Assembly: GCA_024695065.1 (NCBI GenBank)
Contig: JAILIX010000022.1
Span: forward strand, 1 to 39,159
Length of the DNA: 39,159 nucleotides
Direction: 5' to 3'
Source: Fretibacterium sp.
GTDB lineage: Bacteria; Synergistota; Synergistia; Synergistales; Aminobacteriaceae
The translations under genes and the position numbers were made by a program. Below the pieces are notes generated by a model. It worked only from the letters and a program-made list of their open reading frames with translations, made no database searches and was not told where the DNA came from. Below, one piece after another: positions 14,214-21,610 of the stretch (within the stretch, counting starts at the first letter, position 1; each line of letters starts with the position of its first letter).

Positions 14214-15698
14214 GGCAAAGGCCTCACATTTTTTCAAAAAATATTCTGCCGCTGCCGGGCAACCCAGCAGGTTGAGGTGGAGATAGGAGGCCAGAACGCC
14301 GCCACGCGCGTAGCCGCCGGGGTAGGTTTCTCCTGTGCGCCTTCTCCTGAACAGAAAGGCATCGGGAAATGGCTCCTCCGCGTCCTTTCTGAGGGAGGAG
14401 AAGTGAAACTCGTGCCCGCGCAGAACCGTACCTCTGGGACCCAGCACGGTATCGCAAAGGGTCGTTGCCTCCACATAACCTACCCTCTGAAGACGGCTGT
14501 TCATCTGGCACGAGGCCGGGACCACGCCCGCCATCCTGAAGGAGCGGCCCTCAAAATCCGTGAGGGAGCGGCTGAGGTACATCAGCCCGCCGCACTCTGC
14601 CAGAATCGGCAGCCCCGATTCCGCTTTAGCGGCGATGTCCCGCCGCATGGAGACGTTGGCCTCCAGCCCGGCCGCGAACATCTCCGGGAAGCCTCCGCCC
14701 AGAATCATTCCATCCGCCGGCGGCAAAGCGCTGTCCCTGAGCGGACTGAAGAAGACCAGTTCCGCTCCGCGCCTCTCCAGGACCTCCAAACTTTCAGGGT
14801 AATAGAAGGAAAAGGCCTCGTCCCTTGCCACCGCAAGACGTACCCCCTGCACCACCACGCGGGGCCCGGGCAGAGGAGAAGGCATCTTCAGCGGAGGCGC
14901 AGACTGCGCCAGGGCAATCAGCGCGTCGACGTCAAGTCCTGCTTCCACCGCAGCCCGGACACGCTCCACACGCCCGGCGTCCTCTGCCTCCTCAACGGGG
15001 GTCAGCCCCAGATGACGCTCCTCCAGGGCAAGCGTGCCGTCACGCTTCAGCGTCCCCAGGAGAGGAATGCCCACGCGGTCCAGGGCTGAGGCGATAATGT
15101 CCCTGTGGGAATCCGACCCCACACGGTTGAGGATGACGCCGCGAAGGTCCACAGATCGGTCGTACTCCCGGAAACCCAGCGCCACTGCTGCGGCGCTCTC
15201 GCCCATGGAGCGGGCGTCAATAACCAGCACCACGGGCAGTCCCAGGAGTTTTGCAATCTCCGCGCTGCTGCTGCCTCCCCGGTCTTCTCCGGCCTCCACA
15301 GGGCCGGAGAGCTCCCTCCGGCATGCCCGCAGGGCATGGCCAGCCCGGCCAAGCCACCGCCGGACAACGCCCTGACAAGGCCGCCTGCACGGGCTCGTCT
15401 GGCCGTCAAACAGCCCCATGACCCCCTCCACCACAGCGATATCCGCTCCCTGTGCGGTGCGGGCAAAGAGGCCCGCCATCGCCGCGCGGTCCATCATCCA
15501 TGTGTCCAGATTATAGACCTCGCACTGCCCGGCCCGGCGCTGGTGGCCGGGGTCGATGTAGTCTGGTCCTGTTTTATAGGCACATATATGAAGACCCCGG
15601 CGGCGCAGCGCGGCCAGAAGTCCGCCGACAATCGTCGTCTTTCCGGAGCCGCTGCCCGCCGCCGCAATGAGAAGCCGGGGAATCAACAGGCTGTTCAT
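14199..15698 (-). CDS. cbiA: Cobyrinate a,c-diamide synthase CbiA/CobB family (499 aa), with internal insertion
   Basis: It amidates the a and c side chains of cobyrinate using glutamine and ATP, in cobalamin synthesis. The N-terminal ATP-binding domain has AAAGSGSGKTT (12-22), AYKTGPDYIDPGH and VVEGVMGLFDG (89-99). The C-terminal class I glutamine amidotransferase domain has GGGFPEMF, the nucleophile in LAECGGLMYLS and the His in GHEFHFS. Between GLFDG and RGGSSSAEIAKLLGLP, where relatives have fewer than ten residues, there are about 40 Arg/Gly/Ala/Cys-rich residues (100-139). The matching DNA holds a dispersed palindromic repeat. The frame is intact, so the enzyme may still work. It lies 20 bp after speD. 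Confidence 0.92.
   Translation of the reverse strand: MNSLLIPRLLIAAAGSGSGKTTIVGGLLAALRRRGLHICAYKTGPDYIDPGHQRRAGQCEVYNLDTWMMDRAAMAGLFARTAQGADIAVVEGVMGLFDGQTSPCRRPCQGVVRRWLGRAGHALRACRRELSGPVEAGEDRGGSSSAEIAKLLGLPVVLVIDARSMGESAAAVALGFREYDRSVDLRGVILNRVGSDSHRDIIASALDRVGIPLLGTLKRDGTLALEERHLGLTPVEEAEDAGRVERVRAAVEAGLDVDALIALAQSAPPLKMPSPLPGPRVVVQGVRLAVARDEAFSFYYPESLEVLERRGAELVFFSPLRDSALPPADGMILGGGFPEMFAAGLEANVSMRRDIAAKAESGLPILAECGGLMYLSRSLTDFEGRSFRMAGVVPASCQMNSRLQRVGYVEATTLCDTVLGPRGTVLRGHEFHFSSLRKDAEEPFPDAFLFRRRRTGETYPGGYARGGVLASYLHLNLLGCPAAAEYFLKKCEAFASPAL
15322..15338 (-). repeat. Dispersed palindromic repeat, copy C, inside cbiA
   Basis: CATGCCCTGCGGGCATG on the minus strand is a perfect 7-bp palindrome with a 3-nt loop. 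Flanks GGCTGGCC and CCGGAG match copy B. A second inverted repeat, TCTCCGGCC/GGCCGGAGA, lies next to it at about 15286-15310. Both sit in the stretch encoding the extra CbiA residues. Confidence 0.6.
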
Positions 15699-15718
15699 GT
15701 CTTTTTTCAGAGGCTTTC

Positions 15719-16147
15719 CTAATCCTCACCCTGCTCCTGGCTGTTGGGGCTCCTGTCTTCCTCCCAGGTGATGAAGGAGTGGTAGTAGACCTCGTCGTTG
15801 TCGTCCAGACCGCGGGAGATCTCCGTGATATGAGTGTGCTGGGCGTGGACCTGCTCCGTCACATACTCCACCGCGACCATGGGTTTGCTCTGCACCCCGC
15901 AGGTGTAGATGTCCAGTGCCATATAGTTCACCTCCGGCCACGTGTGGACGGAGAGATGAGACTCGCTGATAACCACAACTCCGCTGACCCCATTGGGCGG
16001 GAAGCGGTGAAAATATACACCCCGAACCTGAGATTGGGCGCGTTTAGCGGCCTCCACCAGAATTTCCTGAAGACGGACCACATCGGTGATGGTATCATCA
16101 CAGCCAGAAACCTCTACAATGAAGTGAACTCCTTTTGGCGACAACAC
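15719..16147 (-). CDS. speD: S-adenosylmethionine decarboxylase proenzyme (142 aa)
   Basis: It makes decarboxylated S-adenosylmethionine, the aminopropyl donor for spermidine. The small prokaryotic proenzyme cleaves itself at Glu-Ser in the motif SESHLSVHTWPE to form the pyruvoyl cofactor. The catalytic Cys is in DIYTCG. The extra acidic C-terminal tail (DDNDEVYYHSFITWEEDRSPN) is longer than in the Thermotoga type. The start is GTG 16147, 7 bp after AAAGGAGG. Spermidine synthase (speE) is not adjacent. The gene sits between recN and cbiA on the same strand. A weak hairpin with an AT-rich tail lies upstream, so it may have partly separate expression. Confidence 0.95.
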   Translation of the reverse strand: MLSPKGVHFIVEVSGCDDTITDVVRLQEILVEAAKRAQSQVRGVYFHRFPPNGVSGVVVISESHLSVHTWPEVNYMALDIYTCGVQSKPMVAVEYVTEQVHAQHTHITEISRGLDDNDEVYYHSFITWEEDRSPNSQEQGED

Positions 16148-16161
16148 CCCAAGCCTCCTTT

Positions 16162-16194
16162 AAAATAAAATAACTCCGCGATTTTAACAGAGTT
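16162..16194 (-). terminator. Weak terminator-like hairpin between recN and speD
   Basis: On the minus strand AACTCTG pairs with CGGAGTT (one G-T pair) around a 9-nt loop, followed by an ATTTTATTTT tail. It overlaps the speD leader and could act as an attenuator. Confidence 0.45.
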
Positions 16195-16206
16195 TTTTAC
16201 GGATTG

Positions 16207-17895
16207 TCAAACCACCTGCCGCTGCGCCTCCAGCAGCGTCCGGGCGTGTTTCTGAGCCTCCTCCAGGTCAGGAGAGCCCGACAGCATACGCGCAATCTCC
16301 CGCACACGCTCCTCGCCGTCAATGAAACGAACCTGAGACTCGCCGCCGGGAAGTCCGCTCCGGGCGTCAAAGCGCTGAATGAGGATATGGGCGTCGCCCA
16401 GGGCAGCAATAGATGCCTCGTGCGTCACCAAAAGCACCTGACAGCGGCGGGAGAGTTCCTTGAGCTTTCTCCCGGCAAGGACGGCAGCCTTCCCTCCCAG
16501 CCCGGCCTCCACCTCGTCGAAGACCAGCGTGGGAGGCAGCCATTCGTCAGAGAGAGAAAGCTGGAGCGCCAGAAGCAGCCGGCTCAGTTCCCCTCCGGAG
16601 GCGACCTTGTCCACCCGCCCGGCCCTCTGCCCGGAGCGCAGGGTGAACTCCACCTCGTCCGCCCCGCTCCGCCGGAGCTTGTTCAGGTCCCGAAAGCACA
16701 CCTCAAAAGTATTTTCCCCCATGGCCAAATCCGCCAGGAGTGCGTTGACCCGTGACTCCAGGGCAGAGGCGGCCTCCTTCCTGCCGCGTCTCAGTTCCAT
16801 CGCCAGAACGTTGGCCTGTTTTCTCAGCCCATGAGACTCCCGCGTCAGCTCCTCAAGCCGATGATAGCTTTTTTCCAGCCACTCCAGGCTCTCCCCGGCG
16901 TCACGGCACCAGGCCAGCAGCCCCTCTTCATCCGCCGTCCCCGACAGACGCCTCAGGCGGCGCAGTGCCCCAAGGTGCGCTTCAACGCGGTCGCGTTCCT
17001 GAGTATCCCCATCTCCGGTTTCAACGCTTTCGCGGGCCGTTTCCACAGCCTCCTCAAGAAGGCGGAGGCCCTCACCGACAGCGCGCATGGTTTCAGGACG
17101 CTGCTCCTCAGGCAGAATATCCTGAAGGGAGTCAAAGGCGCCCCGCACGCCGTTCAGGAGTCCCTGTTCGGAGAGACCGCCGTCGAGCCGGTCGAGGTTT
17201 ATCCGCGCTTTCTCCCGCTGGGCAATGCGCCGGTTCAGCTCCGAGAGCTCCCCCTCCAGCCGGGACTCCAGCCCCGGCTCCGGCCCCACACGGCGGACAA
17301 GGCTCAGGACCTCGCCCGCATTGACATAACGTCTCTCAACCTCTGTCCGGCGGGCCGTCATGGCCCTCAGCTCCCGGTCGCTGGCCTGGGCCCGTTCAAA
17401 AACGCGGCGCAGCTCCGCAGCGGAGTTCTGAACGGCAACGGATGTGCAGGAGTCAACCATGGCAAGCTGACGCGCTTCATCCAGAAGTTCCATCTGGGCA
17501 AACTGACTCTGGATATGGATGAGCCCCCCCGCGGCCAGAGCATAGGTCGCCAGAGGAATCTGAACCCCCTGGAGGGATACGCGGGAGCGGTTCTCACGGA
17601 GGACCCGCCGGACAAGCAGCTCCCCCTCCCCGTCCGGCCGGAGCGCTTCATCAAGCTCAAGGAAAGGGGAACGATGCTCCTCGGCGACGAGAAAGCGCGC
17701 TTCAGCGCCGCCTTCCTCTTCCCCCGCTCTGAGGAGCTGACCTGCCCCCCTCTTGCCTGCCACGAGCTCCAGAGCACGGACAACGCTGCTCTTGCCCGCG
17801 CCGCTTTCGCCGGTGATGACCGTGAGCCCCGGGCCAAAGGAAAGCTCCGCGCGCCGGATGCCCCCCACGTTCCAGAGGGTAAGGTCCCTGAGCAC
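16207..17895 (-). CDS. recN: DNA repair protein RecN (SMC-like ATPase, 562 aa)
   Basis: RecN acts early in repair of double-strand breaks and helps hold DNA ends together. The N-terminal Walker A is GESGAGKSS (29-37). A long coiled-coil middle region (about 160-380) contains many Glu/Arg/Leu heptads. The C-terminal half brings the ABC signature ASGGELSRLLLALQLS and the Walker B TLVFDEVEAGLGG, followed by the His-switch VTHEASIAALGD. Length and order match the family. GTG 17895 is the start, with AGGAG 8 bp upstream inside the end of nadK. The stop of nadK is only 5 bp away, so the two are co-transcribed. Confidence 0.95.
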   Translation of the reverse strand: MLRDLTLWNVGGIRRAELSFGPGLTVITGESGAGKSSVVRALELVAGKRGAGQLLRAGEEEGGAEARFLVAEEHRSPFLELDEALRPDGEGELLVRRVLRENRSRVSLQGVQIPLATYALAAGGLIHIQSQFAQMELLDEARQLAMVDSCTSVAVQNSAAELRRVFERAQASDRELRAMTARRTEVERRYVNAGEVLSLVRRVGPEPGLESRLEGELSELNRRIAQREKARINLDRLDGGLSEQGLLNGVRGAFDSLQDILPEEQRPETMRAVGEGLRLLEEAVETARESVETGDGDTQERDRVEAHLGALRRLRRLSGTADEEGLLAWCRDAGESLEWLEKSYHRLEELTRESHGLRKQANVLAMELRRGRKEAASALESRVNALLADLAMGENTFEVCFRDLNKLRRSGADEVEFTLRSGQRAGRVDKVASGGELSRLLLALQLSLSDEWLPPTLVFDEVEAGLGGKAAVLAGRKLKELSRRCQVLLVTHEASIAALGDAHILIQRFDARSGLPGGESQVRFIDGEERVREIARMLSGSPDLEEAQKHARTLLEAQRQVV

Positions 17896-17900
17896 CGGAA

Positions 17901-18767
17901 TTACTCCTGCCCCATGCTCTGCCCCCAGCCCAGCTTCTCGCGAACCAGGTCAAGAAAACTGCGGCCAGGCAGCATGACGGTCTGAATGATCTTGTCCTGC
18001 GACAACTCCAGATCAATCCTGTCACCGGGGAAGACCTCGTATCCCAGCTGTCCGTCCTGGGTAAGGGTGATATCCCGGGAGCTGCCCCGCGGGATGAGCG
18101 ATATCCTGTCCGTGGCAGCTGCCATCAGCGGACGGGAGTAAAGGGTGTGGGCGCACAGCGGCGCCAGCACCATGCTGTCAAGATGCGGAGGGATGATGGG
18201 ACCGCCGGCGGAGAGTGCATAGGCGGTGGAACCCGTCGGAGAGGAGACGATGACTCCGTCCGCCGGAAGCACACCGAAAAACTGCCCGTTAAAACGGACC
18301 TCAATACGAAGCAGACGGGCAATAGCGTTCTTGCTGAGCACGACGTCATTGAGCGCATAGAGGGTGTGCAGGGGAGCCCCATCCCGGTACAGCACGCAGC
18401 GGAGAAGCCGCCGCTTCAGAATATCAAACCGGTCGTCAAGAATATCCTGCAGAGCCTGCTCCGCCTCTTCCGGATGGCTGGAGGCAAGGAACCCCAGGTG
18501 TCCCATGTTGATTCCGTGAAGGATAATTCCGGCGTCGAGGACATAGCGCGCGGCGCGCAGAAAGGTGCCGTCCCCGCCGACGACGATGGCCAGCCTGACG
18601 GTTTTCAGCCATTCCTCATCACTGAGTCCCGCCGTGGTCAGCGCGGAGGCTTCCTGATAGGGCAAAAGAAAGGGGCAGCCGTTGTTCTGCCCCCACTGGA
18701 GGAGACGACGCGCCATCTCCACGGCCTCCGGTTTCCGGAGGTTGACAATCATTCCCAGATCTTTCAA
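17901..18767 (-). CDS. nadK: NAD kinase (288 aa)
   Basis: It phosphorylates NAD to NADP with ATP or polyphosphate. The GGDGT motif (64-68), the NMGHLGFLAS segment, the substrate-binding ALNDVVLSK region and PTGSTAYALSAGGP are all present. Length is normal. Its ATG overlaps the TGA of the upstream GGDEF gene by 4 bp, indicating translational coupling. nadK next to recN is a common bacterial order; a GGDEF protein in front is less usual. Confidence 0.95.
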   Translation of the reverse strand: MKDLGMIVNLRKPEAVEMARRLLQWGQNNGCPFLLPYQEASALTTAGLSDEEWLKTVRLAIVVGGDGTFLRAARYVLDAGIILHGINMGHLGFLASSHPEEAEQALQDILDDRFDILKRRLLRCVLYRDGAPLHTLYALNDVVLSKNAIARLLRIEVRFNGQFFGVLPADGVIVSSPTGSTAYALSAGGPIIPPHLDSMVLAPLCAHTLYSRPLMAAATDRISLIPRGSSRDITLTQDGQLGYEVFPGDRIDLELSQDKIIQTVMLPGRSFLDLVREKLGWGQSMGQE

Positions 18768-20062
18768 CGCTGGCCTCTTCCTGTGGTCTCCATGGAAGGA
18801 TCGTAAATCCTGCAGCAGGCCCGGCCGGCGTTCTTGGCGCGGTAGAGGGCCCGGTCGCTCTCATGAATGAGCTGGTCGATGGATTTCGCTGAAGTGGGGT
18901 CCGTCTGAGCGATCCCCGCGCTGATGGAGAGGTGCCTCATGGTCGGTTTCTCCCAGTAATAGTCCATCAGGCGGGCAAGGAAGGCATTGATTCGGGACTC
19001 CGTATTCGCAATGCCCCTCTTCCCCAGCAGCACCACCATGAACTCGTCGCCGCCCAGCCGCGAGATAAAGCCGTCGGAGAACTCCTGCTGCATCAGTTCG
19101 GCGGTGGCCGCAAGGGCCTCATCCCCCACCTGATGCCCGTAGGTATCGTTGACTTCCTTGAAGTGGTCCAGGTCAAAGTAAATGCAGGTGATATCCTTCT
19201 CGTCCCTGTTCTGCTCAATGTACTCCTGAAGATACCACCGGGTGGCCAGACCGGTCAGACAGTCCTGACGGGCCATCTCCAGAATCTGCTGCTCATAGGC
19301 CCGCTCCAGTGTCACGTCGTGCGCCACCCCGACAGTGCCGATGATTCGTCCATCCTCGTCAAAGATGGGCGTCTTGTACGTCTTGAGCTGGCGCATTCCG
19401 TCCGCGCTCTTGACCTGCTCATCGAACACACAGGTCCTTCCCAGGCGCTGGACCTCCCGCTCTGTCTCGAGGCAGACGAACTCGCCCTTCTCGTACTCCT
19501 CCTTCGTCAGGCCCCAGATATAGTAATGGCCGCGCCCCTGAATGTCTTCCTTCGACTTGTTCACCATATTGCAGAAAGCGTCGTTGACCTTCAGGTGCGC
19601 TCCCTTCATGTCTTTGAACCAGATAAGGTCGGGCAGAGGGTCGATGGTCTGGTCCAGCCAGGTCCGGCAAAGCCAGAAATCCTTTTCGTCCTTCAGCTGC
19701 TTTTGCAGACGCCGGAAGTAAAAATTCAGAGAAGCAGACGTCAGCGGCGTTCCCCACACGTCGAAAAGGCGGTTCAGCGTCTGAACCGGCAGAGCGGAGA
19801 AATCCTTCACACAGAGGATATTCCTGATTTTCCGGGAGGGGACCTGCCTCTCAAGGAAGCGGACAACAGCATCCATCCCCAGAGACTCACCAAGAATGAG
19901 AATCCGGTCCCCACTCTTCCGGGCTACTTCGTTCAGACTGTCGAAAGTGTCAAACACCTGAAATATATGGCTGAAACGTTCCAGAGGCGGTATCGCCTTC
20001 ATCTGCTCCACAACAGCAGAATCCACGCCCACTGTCTGAATTGTGAGTTCACAGGAATACAT
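18764..20062 (-). CDS. Diguanylate cyclase: degenerate receiver, PAS and GGDEF domains (432 aa)
   Basis: It probably makes cyclic di-GMP from two GTP. The C-terminal cyclase domain has DCLTGLATRWYL, YFDLDHFKEVNDTYGHQVGDEAL and an intact GGDEF at 337-341. The product-inhibition RxxD site just upstream is EFSD here, so feedback inhibition is probably lost. The middle holds a PAS domain (PDLIWFKDMKGAHLKVNDAFC and the YKTPIFDEDGRIIGTVGVAHDVT end). The first 120 residues look like a receiver fold (RILILGESLG..., ILCVKDFSALP, DVWGTPLTSASL) without a clear phosphorylated Asp. No membrane segment is seen. ATG 20062 follows GGGGAGGAGG; a longer frame to 20188 has no such site. It overlaps nadK by 4 bp and heads that run. 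Confidence 0.9.
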   Translation of the reverse strand: MYSCELTIQTVGVDSAVVEQMKAIPPLERFSHIFQVFDTFDSLNEVARKSGDRILILGESLGMDAVVRFLERQVPSRKIRNILCVKDFSALPVQTLNRLFDVWGTPLTSASLNFYFRRLQKQLKDEKDFWLCRTWLDQTIDPLPDLIWFKDMKGAHLKVNDAFCNMVNKSKEDIQGRGHYYIWGLTKEEYEKGEFVCLETEREVQRLGRTCVFDEQVKSADGMRQLKTYKTPIFDEDGRIIGTVGVAHDVTLERAYEQQILEMARQDCLTGLATRWYLQEYIEQNRDEKDITCIYFDLDHFKEVNDTYGHQVGDEALAATAELMQQEFSDGFISRLGGDEFMVVLLGKRGIANTESRINAFLARLMDYYWEKPTMRHLSISAGIAQTDPTSAKSIDQLIHESDRALYRAKNAGRACCRIYDPSMETTGRGQR

Positions 20063-20119
20063 CCGTCTGCCTCCTCCCCAGGGGGCTTCTCCTGTCCCCT
20101 GGACTCTTCCCCCCGAGTC

Positions 20120-20167
20120 ATTATAACGCAAATCTGCTCTCCCCGTCCTCCGATAATATTCTATAAT
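20120..20167. promoter_or_regulatory. AT-rich divergent promoter region between the GGDEF gene and the gene at 20216
   Basis: A TATAAT on the minus strand (20125-20120) faces the GGDEF gene, and a TATAAT on the plus strand (20162-20167) faces 20216. A TTGACG lies on the minus strand at 20179-20174. No -35 box is at ideal distance, so exact starts are uncertain. Confidence 0.4.
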
Positions 20168-20215
20168 AATGTTCGTCAATCCTGTCATAGATTTTTAGCG
20201 AAGGAGGACGCTGTC

Positions 20216-21397
20216 ATGAAAAAAAGATTCCTTTGTCTGGGCCTTGCGCTCACCGTTCTGCTGGGGGAGGGCACGGGGGCGTTCTGCGCTGTCAGTCACA
20301 GCTGGCTTTGGAACGTACTGGTGATTCCCCCGCAGGGGGGCTGGGAAACCGAGGCAGGCAAGGCCATCTCCACCGCTCTGTCATGGCACGAGTCGGAAAT
20401 TTCGGACAGCGGCTCGGGGACAGGAGGGCATGACATACAGTTCCATCTTCTGCCGCCCATGAATGAGGACTCCGCCCTCTCTGCCCCTCTGCCCGTTGAT
20501 TCCATGACAACCGCAGTGATGAGTTTCGCCGCGCCGGAGGTGGACCGCGTTCTTGTCTCGCGCATGGCGGGGAGCGACGTTCCGCTTTTACTGAGCGGGG
20601 GGGAGGATGTCCTCTTTGACAACGGCAGGAGACCCGCCCGAAACGTCTTTGCTCTGGATCTGTACCGGGACTACCGCTGCGCGGCCTTTGCTCTTTATGC
20701 CGCGAAAACAGTCAGCCCGGAAGCTCACCTCGCGCTGCTGGCAAGCCGGTTCACCGTCAATCAGGAGCGGGAGGCGAAAATCATCTCCGGCCTTCTGGAT
20801 GATGCCGGATTCATGCCGATGCCCTTCTGGGTGGACTCCTCGACGCGCAACACCTTCGATATGGTGTCTCAGGAGATAGAGAGCGCGACAGACGGCGTGG
20901 TGATCTCCTTTCTTGGCAACATGGGAGCCCGTGAGATGTGGCGCAGCTTCATGCGGGTAAACACAAAATGGAAGCTCTGGAACTGCGCTTTCCCCGATAA
21001 AAGCTACCTCTCGTCCCGCGGGATGATCTTTGCAGACCAGAATCTTTTTTTGACGGAGCACGGCGGGTTCATGGGGCTCAAGCACAAACTGTGGTCCACC
21101 CGGGCCATGCAGATTGCGGATACTGTTTCCGCCGGGCGGGCAGAGGCACTGACTGAATGGCTGAAAATCGGTATTGACTCCCTCCCGCAGCCCATCAACA
21201 CTCTGAACCGTTCCGAACTGCTCCAGGCCCTTGAGACTGTCCGCGGCATCCCCTTTGGCACGCAGACGCTGGACATCGCTCCGGAAACTCATCGCCCGCG
21301 CGTCCGTCAGGTTTATATCACCGAGGTCCGCGGCGGCGCTTACGTACTGTTGGAGTCCCTGTCGGTAGCAGGTCTGCCCTACGTCCCTGTTGACTGA
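20216..21397 (+). CDS. Exported protein of the periplasmic-binding-protein type I kind (393 aa), function unknown
   Basis: A signal peptide (MKKRFLCLGLALTVLLGEGTG, cleaved near AFCA) exports it. The mature part alternates beta strands and helices: VLVSRMAGSDVPLLLSGGEDVLFDN, HLALLASRFTVNQEREAKIISGLLDDAGF, DGVVISFLGNMGAREMWRSFM, WKLWNCAFPDKSYL. This suggests the two-lobed fold of type I solute-binding proteins, with YRDYRCAAFALYAA in a typical position, but I cannot name a ligand. GGAGG lies 8 bp before ATG 20216. The frame is open far upstream, but that part is only antisense to the GGDEF gene. No transporter genes follow on the same strand. The liv importer nearby has its own binding protein. 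Confidence 0.65.
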   Translation: MKKRFLCLGLALTVLLGEGTGAFCAVSHSWLWNVLVIPPQGGWETEAGKAISTALSWHESEISDSGSGTGGHDIQFHLLPPMNEDSALSAPLPVDSMTTAVMSFAAPEVDRVLVSRMAGSDVPLLLSGGEDVLFDNGRRPARNVFALDLYRDYRCAAFALYAAKTVSPEAHLALLASRFTVNQEREAKIISGLLDDAGFMPMPFWVDSSTRNTFDMVSQEIESATDGVVISFLGNMGAREMWRSFMRVNTKWKLWNCAFPDKSYLSSRGMIFADQNLFLTEHGGFMGLKHKLWSTRAMQIADTVSAGRAEALTEWLKIGIDSLPQPINTLNRSELLQALETVRGIPFGTQTLDIAPETHRPRVRQVYITEVRGGAYVLLESLSVAGLPYVPVD

Positions 21398-21437
21398 CCC
21401 TGACGGGAAAAACCCTTTCAGGCTGTCCACGCAGGTA

Positions 21438-21446
21438 TGCTACAAT
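21438..21446 (+). promoter_or_regulatory. Extended -10 promoter of tRNA-Leu
   Basis: TGCTACAAT has the TG-n extension of the -10 box and ends about 10 bp before the tRNA. The -35 region is poor. Confidence 0.5.
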
Positions 21447-21456
21447 GTATATTCAT

Positions 21457-21540
21457 GCGGAGGTGGCGAAATGGCAGACGCGCCAGACTTAGGATCTGGT
21501 GCCTTCGGGCGTAGGGGTTCAAGTCCCCTCCTCCGCACCA
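21457..21540 (+). tRNA. tRNA-Leu (anticodon UAG, reads CUA)
   Basis: The acceptor arms GCGGAGG (21457-21463) and CCTCCGC (21530-21536) pair perfectly, and A plus an encoded CCA follow. The anticodon stem CCAGA/TCTGG encloses the loop CTTAGGA with anticodon TAG. A long variable arm (class II tRNA) and the T-loop GGTTCAAGT are present. It is single and not part of a tRNA cluster. Confidence 0.97.
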
Positions 21541-21551
21541 GTTCAAGAGCA

Positions 21552-21584
21552 TAAAAAAGGCCTCCCCGTCATGCGGGGAGGCCT
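21552..21584 (-). terminator. Terminator of livK (convergent with tRNA-Leu)
   Basis: AGGCCTCCCCG (21558-21568) pairs perfectly with CGGGGAGGCCT (21574-21584). The minus-strand exit has six T, 27 bp after the livK stop. It may also stop the tRNA transcript. Confidence 0.85.
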
Positions 21585-21610
21585 GATTTCTGCACAGAAC
21601 AGCCTGTGTT

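Noticed and set aside
14199-15698. Frameshift in cbiA around the extra residues
   Set aside because: The frame and family motifs continue correctly on both sides of the extra segment, so it is an in-frame insertion rather than a double frameshift.
18932-20215. A long N-terminal extension of the gene at 20216
   Set aside because: This part is antisense to the GGDEF gene. A ribosome binding site and signal peptide place the start at ATG 20216.
20331-20350. A further copy of the palindromic repeat (CCCCCGCAGGGGGG)
   Set aside because: It shares only the CCCGCAGGG centre, lacks the flanking ATG/GTG positions, and lies in ordinary coding sequence.
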